Notes: generated by a model not told the origin, from the sequence alone. Shown: positions 1 to 8,238, numbered from the stretch's first letter. The stretch is DNA of 17,530 nt from an uncultured Pelagibacteraceae bacterium (GCA_902608305.1 CACLNK010000020.1:1-17530), one strand, 5' to 3'. Translations and numbers: made by a program.

Positions 1-1109
1 AGATTAAAACCCAAAGCTTCAATTAAAGGTAAAATTATTGGAATTATAATCATAACAATTGGAACCCATTCTAAAGGCCATCCTAAAAGAAAAATTACAC
101 CCATAACTATAGCTAAAATTAAATATCTATTCATTTCTAATGATAGTAAAAATTCAGTAAGTAGCATCGGAGTTCCTAATCTTGCAAAAACAGCTCCAAA
201 AAAGTTTGATGCAGCTACTAAAACCATAATTAAAGCAGATATTTCTAAAGTTTTAACAAGTGCATCTTGTAATTTTTTAAATGTTAATTTTCTATAAGCT
301 AATGCTAGTAATAAAGCACCTAACGCTCCACAACCTGCAGCTTCTGTAGGAGTTGCAAAACCTAAAAGGATACTTCCAAGAGCTGAAAATACTAATGCAG
401 CAGGCGGAACCATTCCTAAAAAGAACTCTATCCAAACATCTTTCATACTTTTTGCTCTCATATCTTCAGGTAGTGGTGGGCCTAATTTAGGATCCATCAT
501 ACATCTAATTGTAGTGTATGCAGCATATAAGCTAGCAAGTAGAATTCCGGGTATGATAGCGGCTGCAAATAAATCAATCACAGGAATTTCCATTATAGGA
601 CCCATTACAACAAGCATAATACTAGGTGGAATTAATATTCCTAAAGTACCACCAGCTGTAATTGTTCCTGCGGCCAATCTAACGTTGTAGCCCGATCTGT
701 TCATAGATTTTGCTGCCATAATTCCTAAAATTGTAACAGAAGCACCAACTATACCTGTAGCTGCAGCAAAAATTACTGAAACAAAAAGTACAGCATAATA
801 TAAAGATCCTCTAACTTTAGCTAACATTAGTTGAAACGCTGAAAATAATCTTTCCATTAACCCAGCTTGTTCCATCATGATGCCCATAAAAACAAAGAGT
901 GGTACAGCGGCTAAAGTTTGTTCCGTCATAACCATTGAAAACTGCAAGGTCATTAAATAAAAAACAAGTTTTCCAAAACCCAGGTAACCAAAAACAAAAC
1001 CTAAAAATATTAAAGTAAAAGAAATTGGAAACCCAATAAATATGGAAAAAAGCATTACTCCTATTAAAATAAAACCTAATATTGCGGGATCAATAAATTC
1101 AGCAATCAT
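1..1109 (-). CDS. dctM: TRAP transporter large permease, DctM family (3' end cut off by the window edge)
   Basis: This is the large membrane subunit of a tripartite ATP-independent periplasmic (TRAP) transporter, which uses an ion gradient to import an organic anion delivered by the periplasmic DctP protein. I translated the reverse strand from the ATG at 1109-1107. It reads open for 369 codons to the window edge, so perhaps the last 60-80 residues of a usual 425-440 residue protein are missing. It is almost entirely hydrophobic helices. The family motif GTLGILIPPS is at residues 154-163, and a second PTEAAG-type stretch near residue 236 is also typical. The start codon overlaps the dctQ stop as ATGA, indicating translational coupling. 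The substrate cannot be read from this subunit. Confidence 0.93.
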   Translation of the reverse strand, partial: MIAEFIDPAILGFILIGVMLFSIFIGFPISFTLIFLGFVFGYLGFGKLVFYLMTLQFSMVMTEQTLAAVPLFVFMGIMMEQAGLMERLFSAFQLMLAKVRGSLYYAVLFVSVIFAAATGIVGASVTILGIMAAKSMNRSGYNVRLAAGTITAGGTLGILIPPSIMLVVMGPIMEIPVIDLFAAAIIPGILLASLYAAYTTIRCMMDPKLGPPLPEDMRAKSMKDVWIEFFLGMVPPAALVFSALGSILLGFATPTEAAGCGALGALLLALAYRKLTFKKLQDALVKTLEISALIMVLVAASNFFGAVFARLGTPMLLTEFLLSLEMNRYLILAIVMGVIFLLGWPLEWVPIVMIIIPIILPLIEALGFN

Positions 1110-1717
1110 TCTTTACCTGGCCATTTCCCTTTCGTCATTGCGTAGTAACTTTTAAGTAATTCTGATATTCCTTGAACTAACAAAAATACAATCCCAAACC
1201 ATAAACAAGATTTAATCGGCCACATGTAAGGCATCCAAGTAGTATCCATTCCTCTTTCGCCTCGCATTATGGACTCCTGAAGAAATCCAGTTGTCATATA
1301 TAAAAAAACTATTAATCCTGGAAAATAAAATAAAATATATAAAACAAAATCAATCAAACCTTGATTTTTTACTTTAAAATTTCTGTATAAAAAATCTGCT
1401 CTTATATGAACTCCTTTTGAGAGTGCATAACCAGCACCTAACATAAATAAAGCACCATAAAGAAATCTGCTAATATCGTAAGCCCAAATAGTGGGAGCTA
1501 AAAATAACTTTCTTGCAAAAACTTCATACGTCATTGCAAAAATTAATGGCATCAAAATCCAGCAAACAATATTGCCAGTCATCTTGCTAAATTTATCAAT
1601 TGAAGTAATAGATTTTGCCATCCATGTAGGCATATCATCAGGCATTTTACCTGATCCACCTCGTCTCTCGGCAATCATTTCATCTGAGGTATCTAATCTA
1701 CCTGGTTCTTCTGCCAT
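1106..1717 (-). CDS. dctQ: TRAP transporter small permease, DctQ family
   Basis: This is the small four-helix membrane subunit that partners DctM in a TRAP transporter. The 203-residue protein has four hydrophobic segments, beginning near residues 48-66, 79-98, 118-142 and 170-187. The pattern GxxYALSKGVHIRAD after the second helix is a recognisable DctQ feature. The N-terminus carries about 45 mostly polar residues before the first helix, longer than many DctQ proteins. Internal Met codons at 25, 29 and 33 are alternative starts, but an AGGG Shine-Dalgarno sequence five bases before the ATG at 1717 supports the full-length form. It lies 78 bases downstream of dctP, separated by a terminator-like hairpin, and overlaps dctM by four bases. 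Confidence 0.93.
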   Translation of the reverse strand: MAEEPGRLDTSDEMIAERRGGSGKMPDDMPTWMAKSITSIDKFSKMTGNIVCWILMPLIFAMTYEVFARKLFLAPTIWAYDISRFLYGALFMLGAGYALSKGVHIRADFLYRNFKVKNQGLIDFVLYILFYFPGLIVFLYMTTGFLQESIMRGERGMDTTWMPYMWPIKSCLWFGIVFLLVQGISELLKSYYAMTKGKWPGKE

Positions 1718-1726
1718 AAAATCCCT

Positions 1727-1762
1727 AAAAAATAAAGCGGACTTTAATAAGTCCGCTTTATT
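1727..1762 (-). terminator. Intercistronic hairpin with U-tract between dctP and dctQ (probable attenuator)
   Basis: Bases 1731-1744 pair perfectly with 1749-1762, giving a 14-bp stem with a GC-containing core and a four-base loop. In the minus-strand transcript the 3' arm runs into six U residues (1732-1727), so it has the form of an intrinsic terminator. Because dctQ and dctM follow in the same direction, partial read-through would give more DctP than permease. The hairpin ends right beside the dctQ ribosome binding site, so an effect on dctQ translation is also possible. Structure is seen; function is inferred. Confidence 0.75.
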
Positions 1763-1795
1763 ATAATTTGATTATAGTTTTCTATTAAAACTATA

Positions 1796-2890
1796 TTACT
1801 TCAATGTTGCTGCGTGAGCCATTCCTAGCTTAGCATTAGACATTTGAGCACCACTCCAGAATGGAACAGCGATATCAGCAAAAGCTTTTTGGGAATCCCA
1901 AACTTCTTTGAAAAATGCATTTTTAGCTGCATTTTTATTCAAAGTAGCTTTAGCTGCTGCCATATACTCCTTAAAATAATCTGAAGGAGTGTCTTCTAAT
2001 ATAACACCATGCTTAGTTGTTAACTCTGCAAGAGCTTTTCCGTTCTCATATATTCTATAACTTAAAGATTTTGCTAAAGATGCATTAGCTGCAACTTCAA
2101 GTGACTTTTTCTCATGATCAGTTAAACCATTATAAAGTTTTCCTGTCATGTAAAAATCAGCATTAACCACTACTTGGTGTAAACCTTGTAAGTAATAATG
2201 TTTTAGAACTTTGTAAAAACCAAATACCAAATCAGGTTTTGGACAACACCATTCAGCAGCATCAATTGTTCCTGCTTGAAGAGCTGGAAGAATATCTCCA
2301 CCTCCCATTGCTACAGATGCTATACCGATATCTTTGTAAGTTTGTCCTGGAATTCCCGGAGGAGTTCTGAATTTATAAGTTCTAAAGTCATTCATGTCTT
2401 TAATTGGTTTTGGAAACCAACCTAAAGCCTCTGGACCAACAGGTTGAAGCATAAATCCTTTTATGTCTCTTCCCATTTCTGACCATAGTTGATCATATAG
2501 CTCTTTTCCTCCGCCATATTGAAACCAAGATAAGAAAGCGATGTTATCAATTCCTACACCTGCTCCTGCAACTGGTGAACCAAATAACATTGCAGCTGGA
2601 TGATCGCCTGACCAATAGTGTGTCCAAGCAAATCCACAATCAATTAAACCTTTGTCAACAGCGTCTAATGTTTCTTTAACACCAACAACTGTTCCAGCAG
2701 GCATAATTTCAAATTTTAAAGAACCACCCGTTAATGCTGTTACTGTATCTGTAAAATCTTTTAACATTACAACTTCGTCAGCTTTAGCACTAATAACAGT
2801 TTGACACTTTAATGTTTTAGCATTGGCGCTTGATACTGAAAGAGCAGTAAGAAGAGCCGTTCCTAAAATAAACGATATGATTTTTTTCAT
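1796..2890 (-). CDS. dctP: TRAP transporter periplasmic solute-binding protein, DctP family
   Basis: This is the periplasmic receptor that captures the solute for the DctQM permease. Residues 1-24 form a Sec signal peptide (KK, hydrophobic core, then an ANA-type cleavage site). The mature 340 residues have the DctP fold features, including the FRTPPG segment with R175, which in the family binds the substrate carboxylate (or possibly another anionic group), and a following AEW element (residues 212-214). The overall pattern is closest to the TakP/mannitol-chloroaromatic branch, known for 2-oxoacids and other organic acids. A strong GAGAGGG Shine-Dalgarno sequence precedes the ATG, fitting high expression. 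It is the first gene of the operon and divergent from a GMC dehydrogenase. The ligand is unknown. Confidence 0.94.
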   Translation of the reverse strand: MKKIISFILGTALLTALSVSSANAKTLKCQTVISAKADEVVMLKDFTDTVTALTGGSLKFEIMPAGTVVGVKETLDAVDKGLIDCGFAWTHYWSGDHPAAMLFGSPVAGAGVGIDNIAFLSWFQYGGGKELYDQLWSEMGRDIKGFMLQPVGPEALGWFPKPIKDMNDFRTYKFRTPPGIPGQTYKDIGIASVAMGGGDILPALQAGTIDAAEWCCPKPDLVFGFYKVLKHYYLQGLHQVVVNADFYMTGKLYNGLTDHEKKSLEVAANASLAKSLSYRIYENGKALAELTTKHGVILEDTPSDYFKEYMAAAKATLNKNAAKNAFFKEVWDSQKAFADIAVPFWSGAQMSNAKLGMAHAATLK

Positions 2891-3032
2891 ATTTTTCCCT
2901 CTCTATTTTTATAATAAATAAGTCTTTCAAAAATACAAAAATATAACAAGAGCTAAGTTCACTTTTATATAGAACAATTTAGCGCACAAAAGCTGGAGTT
3001 TTTATAATAACTCTTTATAAACTAATTTATTA
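2891..3032. promoter_or_regulatory. Divergent promoter region between dctP and the GMC dehydrogenase
   Basis: These 142 bases separate two outward-reading operons, so they must hold both promoters and possibly a shared operator. On the plus strand an exact TATAAT is at 3003-3008, 25 bases before the dehydrogenase start, but no good -35 box is placed upstream of it. The same box lies inside an imperfect 18-base palindrome (2996-3013, arms GAGTT and AACTC). The dctP side carries a TTGAAA and several TATTAT/TATAAA-like words that the base composition makes hard to choose between. Confidence 0.45.
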
Positions 3033-4637
3033 ATGGAAACCTTTGATTATATAGTTATTGGAGCTGGCTCTGCTGGATGTGTTCTTGCAAACCGTTTAAC
3101 CGTAAATTCTAATAATAAAGTCTTATTACTAGAAGCAGGTGGAAAAGATACAAATCCATGGATACATATTCCTGGTGGTTATTTCAAAACAATGAACAAC
3201 CCTAATACAGATTGGTGTTTTAAAACTGAAAAAGAACCAAACTGCGATAACAGAGAAATGGTTTATCCAAGAGGTAAAACGCTTGGAGGAAGTTCTTCAA
3301 TTAACGGTATGCTTTATATTAGAGGACAATCTAATGACTATAATTATTGGAGACAACTAGGAAATGTTGGTTGGTCTTGGAAAGATGTTTTGCCCTATTT
3401 CAAAAAATCTGAAGATTTTCAATTTGGAGAAAACGAATTTCATGGTTCAGGAGGACCAATAAAAGTAGAAAAAATAAGAGCAACTTTCAAAGTTTTAGAT
3501 TTATTTTTAGAAGCTGCAGAAGAATTTGGCTATAAAAAAACTGCAGATTTTAACAGTGGTAATAATGAAGGAATGGGTTATTTTCCTTTTACAATTAAAA
3601 ATGGATTCAGATGTAGTACAGCTGTTGGTTATTTAAATCCTATTAAAAAAAGAAAAAATTTAAAAATCGTTACAAACGCTTATATAAAAAATATTGAGTT
3701 TAAAAATAAAACAGCACAGAATGTTAATTATTGGGTTGATAATAACTTAGTCACAGTTAAAGCAAATAAAGAAGTAATCTTAAGCGCAGGGACTATTGGT
3801 TCTCCTCATATTTTACAAGCTTCAGGAATTGGACCGGGCGACCTATTAAAACATAATGATGTTGCAGTGATCAAAGATCATCCTGGAGTAGGTAAAAATC
3901 TTACAGATCACTTGATGCTAAGACCAGTTTATAAAATAAAAAATTTAGAAACATTAAATGATATTTATTATAGTATTTCAAAAAAAATTATCACTGGATT
4001 GCAATTTTTTTTGTTTAGAAAAGGCCCTTTGGCAGTTGGCGTTAGTTATGTATGCGGATTTATAAAAAGTGATCCACATTTGGAAACTCCAAATTTACAA
4101 TTTCATATATCTCCAGCAAGTACAGATTTTGTAGGAAAATCATCTCTTCATAAATTTCCAGCTTTTACACCAACAATAAGTAATTTAAGACCAACTAGTA
4201 GAGGGTCAGTTGAATTAAAATCTCCAGACACAAGAGTGTCACCAAAAATAAAAATGAATTATTTATCTACAAATGAAGATAGAGAAATAGCAGGAAAATC
4301 TTTAAAAATTGTTCGAAAAATTGTTATGAGTTCAAAAGCTTATAAAGAATATCAGCCTGAAGAATTAAGACCGGGAATTAATATTACTGATAATGAATCT
4401 CTTGCAACAGAAGCTGGAAAATTTGCAAATACCATATTTCATCCTGTAAGCACATGTCGGATGGGTAATGACGAAAAAGCTGTCGTAAATGATAGATTAA
4501 TTGCACACGGTTTAAAAAATTTAAGAATAGTTGATGCTTCAGTAATGCCACATATAACTTCAGGAAATACAAATGCACCAACTATTATGATTGCCGAAAA
4601 AGCAGCAGACATGATACTAGAAGACAGCAAATCATGA
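3033..4637 (+). CDS. GMC-family FAD-dependent alcohol dehydrogenase (choline dehydrogenase-like)
   Basis: This flavoprotein oxidises a primary alcohol to an aldehyde, probably passing electrons to the respiratory chain. The 534 residues match the usual GMC length. The FAD-binding GAGSAG is at residues 10-15, followed by LLLEAGG. The first GMC signature (GKTLGGSSSINGM) lies near residues 82-94 and the second (GTIGSPHILQASGIGP) near 253-268. The catalytic histidine sits in HPVSTCRMG (H470), with the second active-site asparagine in GNTNAPT (about N514). There is no signal peptide. The gene is divergent from the TRAP operon and heads a five-gene operon, overlapping the next gene as ATGA. The substrate is unknown: choline-like alcohols are the default label, and isethionate is an attractive alternative given xsc in this window. 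Confidence 0.92.
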   Translation: METFDYIVIGAGSAGCVLANRLTVNSNNKVLLLEAGGKDTNPWIHIPGGYFKTMNNPNTDWCFKTEKEPNCDNREMVYPRGKTLGGSSSINGMLYIRGQSNDYNYWRQLGNVGWSWKDVLPYFKKSEDFQFGENEFHGSGGPIKVEKIRATFKVLDLFLEAAEEFGYKKTADFNSGNNEGMGYFPFTIKNGFRCSTAVGYLNPIKKRKNLKIVTNAYIKNIEFKNKTAQNVNYWVDNNLVTVKANKEVILSAGTIGSPHILQASGIGPGDLLKHNDVAVIKDHPGVGKNLTDHLMLRPVYKIKNLETLNDIYYSISKKIITGLQFFLFRKGPLAVGVSYVCGFIKSDPHLETPNLQFHISPASTDFVGKSSLHKFPAFTPTISNLRPTSRGSVELKSPDTRVSPKIKMNYLSTNEDREIAGKSLKIVRKIVMSSKAYKEYQPEELRPGINITDNESLATEAGKFANTIFHPVSTCRMGNDEKAVVNDRLIAHGLKNLRIVDASVMPHITSGNTNAPTIMIAEKAADMILEDSKS

Positions 4638-5245
4638 CTGAACAAATAATAATTTTTTTTGAAATTATATTGATTGATCTAGTTTTGGCTGGTGATAATG
4701 CAATTATAATTGGAATGGTAGCTTCTCAATTTCAAGCTGATCAAAGAAAAAAAATAATATTTTGGGGTATTGGAGCTGCGATTGTTCTTAGAATAATTTT
4801 TACATTAATTACTGCATACTTGCTCCAAATAAATGGACTAAAATTAATTGGTGGAATTTTGTTACTTTATATAGTTTACAAACTTTATAATGATGTAATT
4901 AAAAATTCTTCTGAAAATAAAAAAAATATTAAAGTTGATAATTCAAGTTTTTTAAAAGCTATTACAACTGTAATTATTGCAGATGTAACTATGAGTTTAG
5001 ATAACGTTCTTGGAGTAGCTGGGGCAGCAAAAGATCATTATGTTTTGTTAATATTTGGTTTGGCCTTATCTATTGCACTAATGGCAACTGCAGCAAATTT
5101 AATTTCAAAATGGATAAAAAAATATAGATGGATTGCTTGGGCTGGTATATTAGCAATACTAGTAGTTGCTATTGAATTGATTTATACTGATATAGAATCT
5201 TTGAACTTATTTAATATTAAAATATTTATGAAATTATTATTTTAA
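4634..5245 (+). CDS. TerC/YjbE-family integral membrane protein, probable metal exporter
   Basis: The 203-residue protein belongs to the TerC superfamily, YjbE branch; characterised relatives in other bacteria export manganese. About seven hydrophobic helices are visible. The two family motifs with acidic residues inside helices are present: LAGDNA near residues 17-22 and SLDNVL near 120-125, which come from an internal repeat of the fold. The start ATG overlaps the GMC stop by four bases, and the gene ends two bases before the dehydrogenase that follows, so it is cotranscribed with metabolic genes. Its relation to those genes is not clear; in compact genomes, operon neighbours need not share a pathway. 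The metal is inferred from the family only. Confidence 0.88.
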   Translation: MTEQIIIFFEIILIDLVLAGDNAIIIGMVASQFQADQRKKIIFWGIGAAIVLRIIFTLITAYLLQINGLKLIGGILLLYIVYKLYNDVIKNSSENKKNIKVDNSSFLKAITTVIIADVTMSLDNVLGVAGAAKDHYVLLIFGLALSIALMATAANLISKWIKKYRWIAWAGILAILVVAIELIYTDIESLNLFNIKIFMKLLF

Positions 5246-5247
5246 AA

Positions 5248-6015
5248 ATGTATCTAAAAAAATATAACTTAAAAAATAAAGTAGCAATGGTTACAGGTGC
5301 TGGAAAAGGCCTTGGAAGAGCATGTGCTATAGCGCTTGCAGAAGCAGGTGCAAATTTAATAATTATCAGTCGAACTAAAAAAGACTTGAATCAAGTATCT
5401 AAAATTATTAAAAAATTTAAATCAAAATGTAAATCTTATGTTTGTGACATTACAAACTATGATGAGATTAAAACAATTGTAAACAGACAAAGTAGAATTG
5501 ATATATTGATTAATAATGCAGGTAATAATATTCCTGAGCATTTTACTAAAGTTAAGAGGAAAAATATGGAATATTTAGTTAAAATAAATACAATTTCATC
5601 ATTTAATATTGCTCAACTTTCTGCAATTAAAATGATTAAAGCAAAAAATCGTAAGAAAGTTGGAGGATCAATTGTAAATATGTCCTCTCAAATGGGACAT
5701 GTGGGAGGTCCAATAAGAAGTGTTTATAATATGAATAAATTTGGATTAGAAGGATTAACAAAAGGAATGGCCATAGATCTTGCAAAATATAATATTAGAG
5801 TTAATACTGTTTGTCCTACGTTTGTTGTAACTCCAATGACAAAAAAATTTTTGAAAGATAAAAAATTTAAAAGAGATACGTTAAATAACATTCCACTTGG
5901 CAGATTTGCAGAAGCATCGGAAATAGCTTCTGCTGTTGTGTTTCTTGCATCTGATGCCGCATCAATGGTTACAGGAACCTCTTTACTAGTTGACGGTGGA
6001 TGGACAGCAAAATAA
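5248..6015 (+). CDS. Short-chain dehydrogenase/reductase (SDR, classical type)
   Basis: This is a cytosolic NAD(P)-dependent oxidoreductase of 255 residues, the standard length for classical SDRs. The cofactor-binding TGAGKGLG is at residues 16-23, NNAG at 89-92, and the catalytic triad Ser (S146/S147), Tyr160 and Lys164 is intact in SSQMG and YNMNK. The C-terminal GTSLLVDGG is typical. The protein resembles gluconate 5-dehydrogenase and 3-oxoacyl-ACP reductase-like members, a group in which substrate cannot be assigned by sequence. It starts two bases after the TerC-family gene and overlaps the next gene by 16 bases. With the GMC enzyme upstream it may act on the same alcohol/aldehyde pathway, but that is inference. 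Confidence 0.92.
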   Translation: MYLKKYNLKNKVAMVTGAGKGLGRACAIALAEAGANLIIISRTKKDLNQVSKIIKKFKSKCKSYVCDITNYDEIKTIVNRQSRIDILINNAGNNIPEHFTKVKRKNMEYLVKINTISSFNIAQLSAIKMIKAKNRKKVGGSIVNMSSQMGHVGGPIRSVYNMNKFGLEGLTKGMAIDLAKYNIRVNTVCPTFVVTPMTKKFLKDKKFKRDTLNNIPLGRFAEASEIASAVVFLASDAASMVTGTSLLVDGGWTAK

Positions 6016-6800
6016 TAAAATATATCTTAATTATATTTTTATTCAGTTTTAAAGTTTCGGCTTTAGAATTTGAAGGTAAATTCATTCAAGGTCATTTTAT
6101 AATTGGAAAAACTGATCCAAATTCAAAAGTTAAGATAGGTAAAAAACAAGTTAAAGTTTCTAAAGATGGTTATTTTGTTTTTGGAATTGGTAGAGACAGA
6201 AAATACGATGTGGTTATAACCATCGAGAAAAACGGGGCTAAAGAGAAAATTATAAAAAGAGTTCAAAAAAGAAAATATAATATTCAAAGAATAGATGGTT
6301 TAGAAGAAAAGAAAGTAACTCCTCCAGAAGAAGTTTATGCAAGAATTAAAAAAGAAAATAAATGGATAGCTGAGGCTAGAGCTGTTGATAGTAATTTAGA
6401 TTTTTTTAAAGATAAATTTATATTTCCTGTTGAAGATGCTATAATTACTGGAGTTTATGGAAGTCAAAGAATTTTAAACGGCAAACCTAGATGGCCTCAC
6501 TATGGTTTAGATTTTGCAAAAGATGAGGGAACGCCTATAAAGGCTATGATTAGCGGAACAGTAACTTTAGTCGAGCCAGATTTATATTATACGGGAGGAA
6601 CTTTAATTTTTGATCATGGGCACGGTATTTCTACTTTATATATGCATATGCATGAAATATTTGTTGAAAAAGGTCAAAAAGTTAAACAAGGAGAAATTAT
6701 TGGAACTGTTGGTTCAACAGGAAGAGCAACTGGAGCACATCTTGATATAAGATTAAACTGGTTTGATGTTAGAATCGACCCAGCAACGGCATTAAAATAA
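6000..6800 (+). CDS. Secreted M23-family (LytM/peptidoglycan) peptidase with a variant HxD motif
   Basis: The 266-residue protein has an N-terminal signal peptide (hydrophobic residues 6-17, cleavage near VSA-LEF), a beta-rich linker domain to about residue 130, and a C-terminal M23/LytM domain. In that domain the first zinc-ligand motif is HYGLD (H167, D171), with the loop HGHGISTLYMH (H206-H216) following. The last motif, usually HxH, reads HLD (H247-D249). M23 enzymes cut peptidoglycan cross-bridges in the periplasm, or act as regulators when inactive. I recall the HLD(W/I)R form as recurring in alphaproteobacterial members, so it is probably a subfamily trait. The start ATG lies inside the SDR gene in another frame. 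The following gene begins one base after the stop. Confidence 0.87.
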   Translation: MDSKIIKYILIIFLFSFKVSALEFEGKFIQGHFIIGKTDPNSKVKIGKKQVKVSKDGYFVFGIGRDRKYDVVITIEKNGAKEKIIKRVQKRKYNIQRIDGLEEKKVTPPEEVYARIKKENKWIAEARAVDSNLDFFKDKFIFPVEDAIITGVYGSQRILNGKPRWPHYGLDFAKDEGTPIKAMISGTVTLVEPDLYYTGGTLIFDHGHGISTLYMHMHEIFVEKGQKVKQGEIIGTVGSTGRATGAHLDIRLNWFDVRIDPATALK

Positions 6801-6801
6801 A

Positions 6802-7956
6802 ATGGCACTTCATTTTAGCAAAGAAGAGTTTTCAAATAGAAAAAGAAATGTTTTAAAATCAATGAAAGAGCAAAATTTAAATGCTCTTTTAATATTTAAA
6901 CAAGAATCTATGTATTGGCTTACAGGATACGATACATTTGGTTTTGTTTTCTTTCAGTCATTAATACTTAGAGATGATGGAGAAATAATTTTATTAACAC
7001 GAGCGCCAGATTTAAGACAAGCACAAAATACATCAAATATAAGAAATATAAAAATTTGGGAAGATAAAGAGGGATCTAATCCTTCAGATATTTTAAAAGA
7101 CATCTTAATAGATTTAAATCTTAAAGGGAAAAATATTGGTATTGAATATGATTCTTACGGATTAACTGGAAGAAATACTTTAAAACTTAATAATACATTA
7201 AAAGATTTTGGAAATTTAGAAGATAAATCTGAATTAATTTCATATTTACGAGTTATTAAATCAGACGAAGAAATTGTTTATGTTAAAAAAGCAGCAGAAC
7301 TTGCAGATAATGCGCTTGATGCTGTATGGAAAACAGCTAAAGCCGGGATTAACGAAGGAAAAATTTTGGCTGAAATGCAAAAAGTAGTTTTTGAAGGCGG
7401 TGGTGACTACCCTGCTAATGATTATATAATTGGTTCTGGCCACAATGCTTTGCTTTGCAGATATCAATCAGAAAAAAGAATTTTAGATAAACAAGATCAA
7501 TTATCGCTTGAATGGGCTGGTACATACAAACGTTATCATTCAGCGATGTTTCGAACTATTCCAATTGGAAAAGCTCATCAAAATCATTTTAAAATGTATG
7601 ACGCTTGTGTTGATGCATTAACTAATTGTGAAAAAAAACTTATCCCTGAAAATACTGTTGGAGAAGTTTTTGATATTCATGCAAAAATATTAGACAATCA
7701 TGGTTATAAAAATTCAAGAATGAATGCTTGTGGTTATTCACTAGGGGCTACTTTTGCACCCAATTGGATGGATTGCCCCCCTATGATCTTCACTGGAAAC
7801 CCTCTAATTATTAAACCTGGGATGGTATTCTTTATGCATATGATCTTGATGGACAGTAAGGTGCAATTAGCAATGAATTTAGGAGAGACATATTTAGTGA
7901 CCAAAGATGGTAATGAGAGACTTGGGAAACAGAAACTAGATTTGGTCGTTTTGTAA
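6802..7956 (+). CDS. M24-family 'pita-bread' hydrolase, ectoine hydrolase/creatinase-like, metal site lost
   Basis: The 384-residue protein has the creatinase N-terminal domain (to about residue 150) followed by the M24 fold. In metal-dependent members five ligands (D, D, H, E, E) bind two metals. Here the first Asp is E237 (SLEWAG), the second is A248 (HSAMFRT), the His is Y312 (GYSLG) and the first Glu is H346 (MVFFMHM); only the last Glu (E362) remains. That pattern argues against a working prolidase and fits metal-free relatives such as creatinase. The stretch YPANDYIIGSG and LLCRYQS is close to what I recall of DoeA/EutD ectoine hydrolases. It probably hydrolyses a C-N bond in a small compatible solute. 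It is the last gene of the five-gene operon. Confidence 0.85.
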   Translation: MALHFSKEEFSNRKRNVLKSMKEQNLNALLIFKQESMYWLTGYDTFGFVFFQSLILRDDGEIILLTRAPDLRQAQNTSNIRNIKIWEDKEGSNPSDILKDILIDLNLKGKNIGIEYDSYGLTGRNTLKLNNTLKDFGNLEDKSELISYLRVIKSDEEIVYVKKAAELADNALDAVWKTAKAGINEGKILAEMQKVVFEGGGDYPANDYIIGSGHNALLCRYQSEKRILDKQDQLSLEWAGTYKRYHSAMFRTIPIGKAHQNHFKMYDACVDALTNCEKKLIPENTVGEVFDIHAKILDNHGYKNSRMNACGYSLGATFAPNWMDCPPMIFTGNPLIIKPGMVFFMHMILMDSKVQLAMNLGETYLVTKDGNERLGKQKLDLVVL

Positions 7957-7990
7957 GGCCAGTTCCAAGTCTGCACATAAAATTCTATAC

Positions 7991-8137
7991 CTAACGATTT
8001 CTTGGCAATGCACGTTCTCGCTCGGTAGCTTTTTTCTCGTCTTTCACTCTTTTATTTTTTCTTAGTTTAATCTTTTGTATGTTTTTATTTAACATTCGGA
8101 TTTGTAGTATTTTCTTTTTTGATGACAATTTTTTCAT
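7991..8137 (-). CDS. Candidate small, very basic hypothetical protein (48 aa)
   Basis: The reverse strand reads ATG at 8137-8135 and 48 codons to TAG at 7991. The product starts MKKLSSKKK and ends ERERALPRNR, with about 22 Lys/Arg residues and few acidic ones. This composition resembles nucleic-acid or ribosome-associated small proteins, but I do not recognise the family. It is convergent with the upstream M24 gene. In its favour: an ATG start, a stop-free run, and higher GC at the C-terminal codons than in the surrounding non-coding bases. Against it: AAA-rich composition arises easily in AT-rich DNA, and no good Shine-Dalgarno sequence precedes it. Confidence 0.4.
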   Translation of the reverse strand: MKKLSSKKKILQIRMLNKNIQKIKLRKNKRVKDEKKATERERALPRNR

Positions 8138-8238
8138 TATAATAAATTTTCTTTAAAGACTTAGTTGGTCTATAGACTATTTCCTAATGCTTTACAAATA
8201 TCTTTGTCTATATGTAGGGAAAAATGTAGAATAAGAAT

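Noticed and set aside
7918..7972. 8-base inverted repeat (AGACTTGG/CCAAGTCT) spanning the M24 stop codon as a terminator
   Set aside because: The arms are 39 bases apart, one lies in coding sequence, and no U-tract follows.
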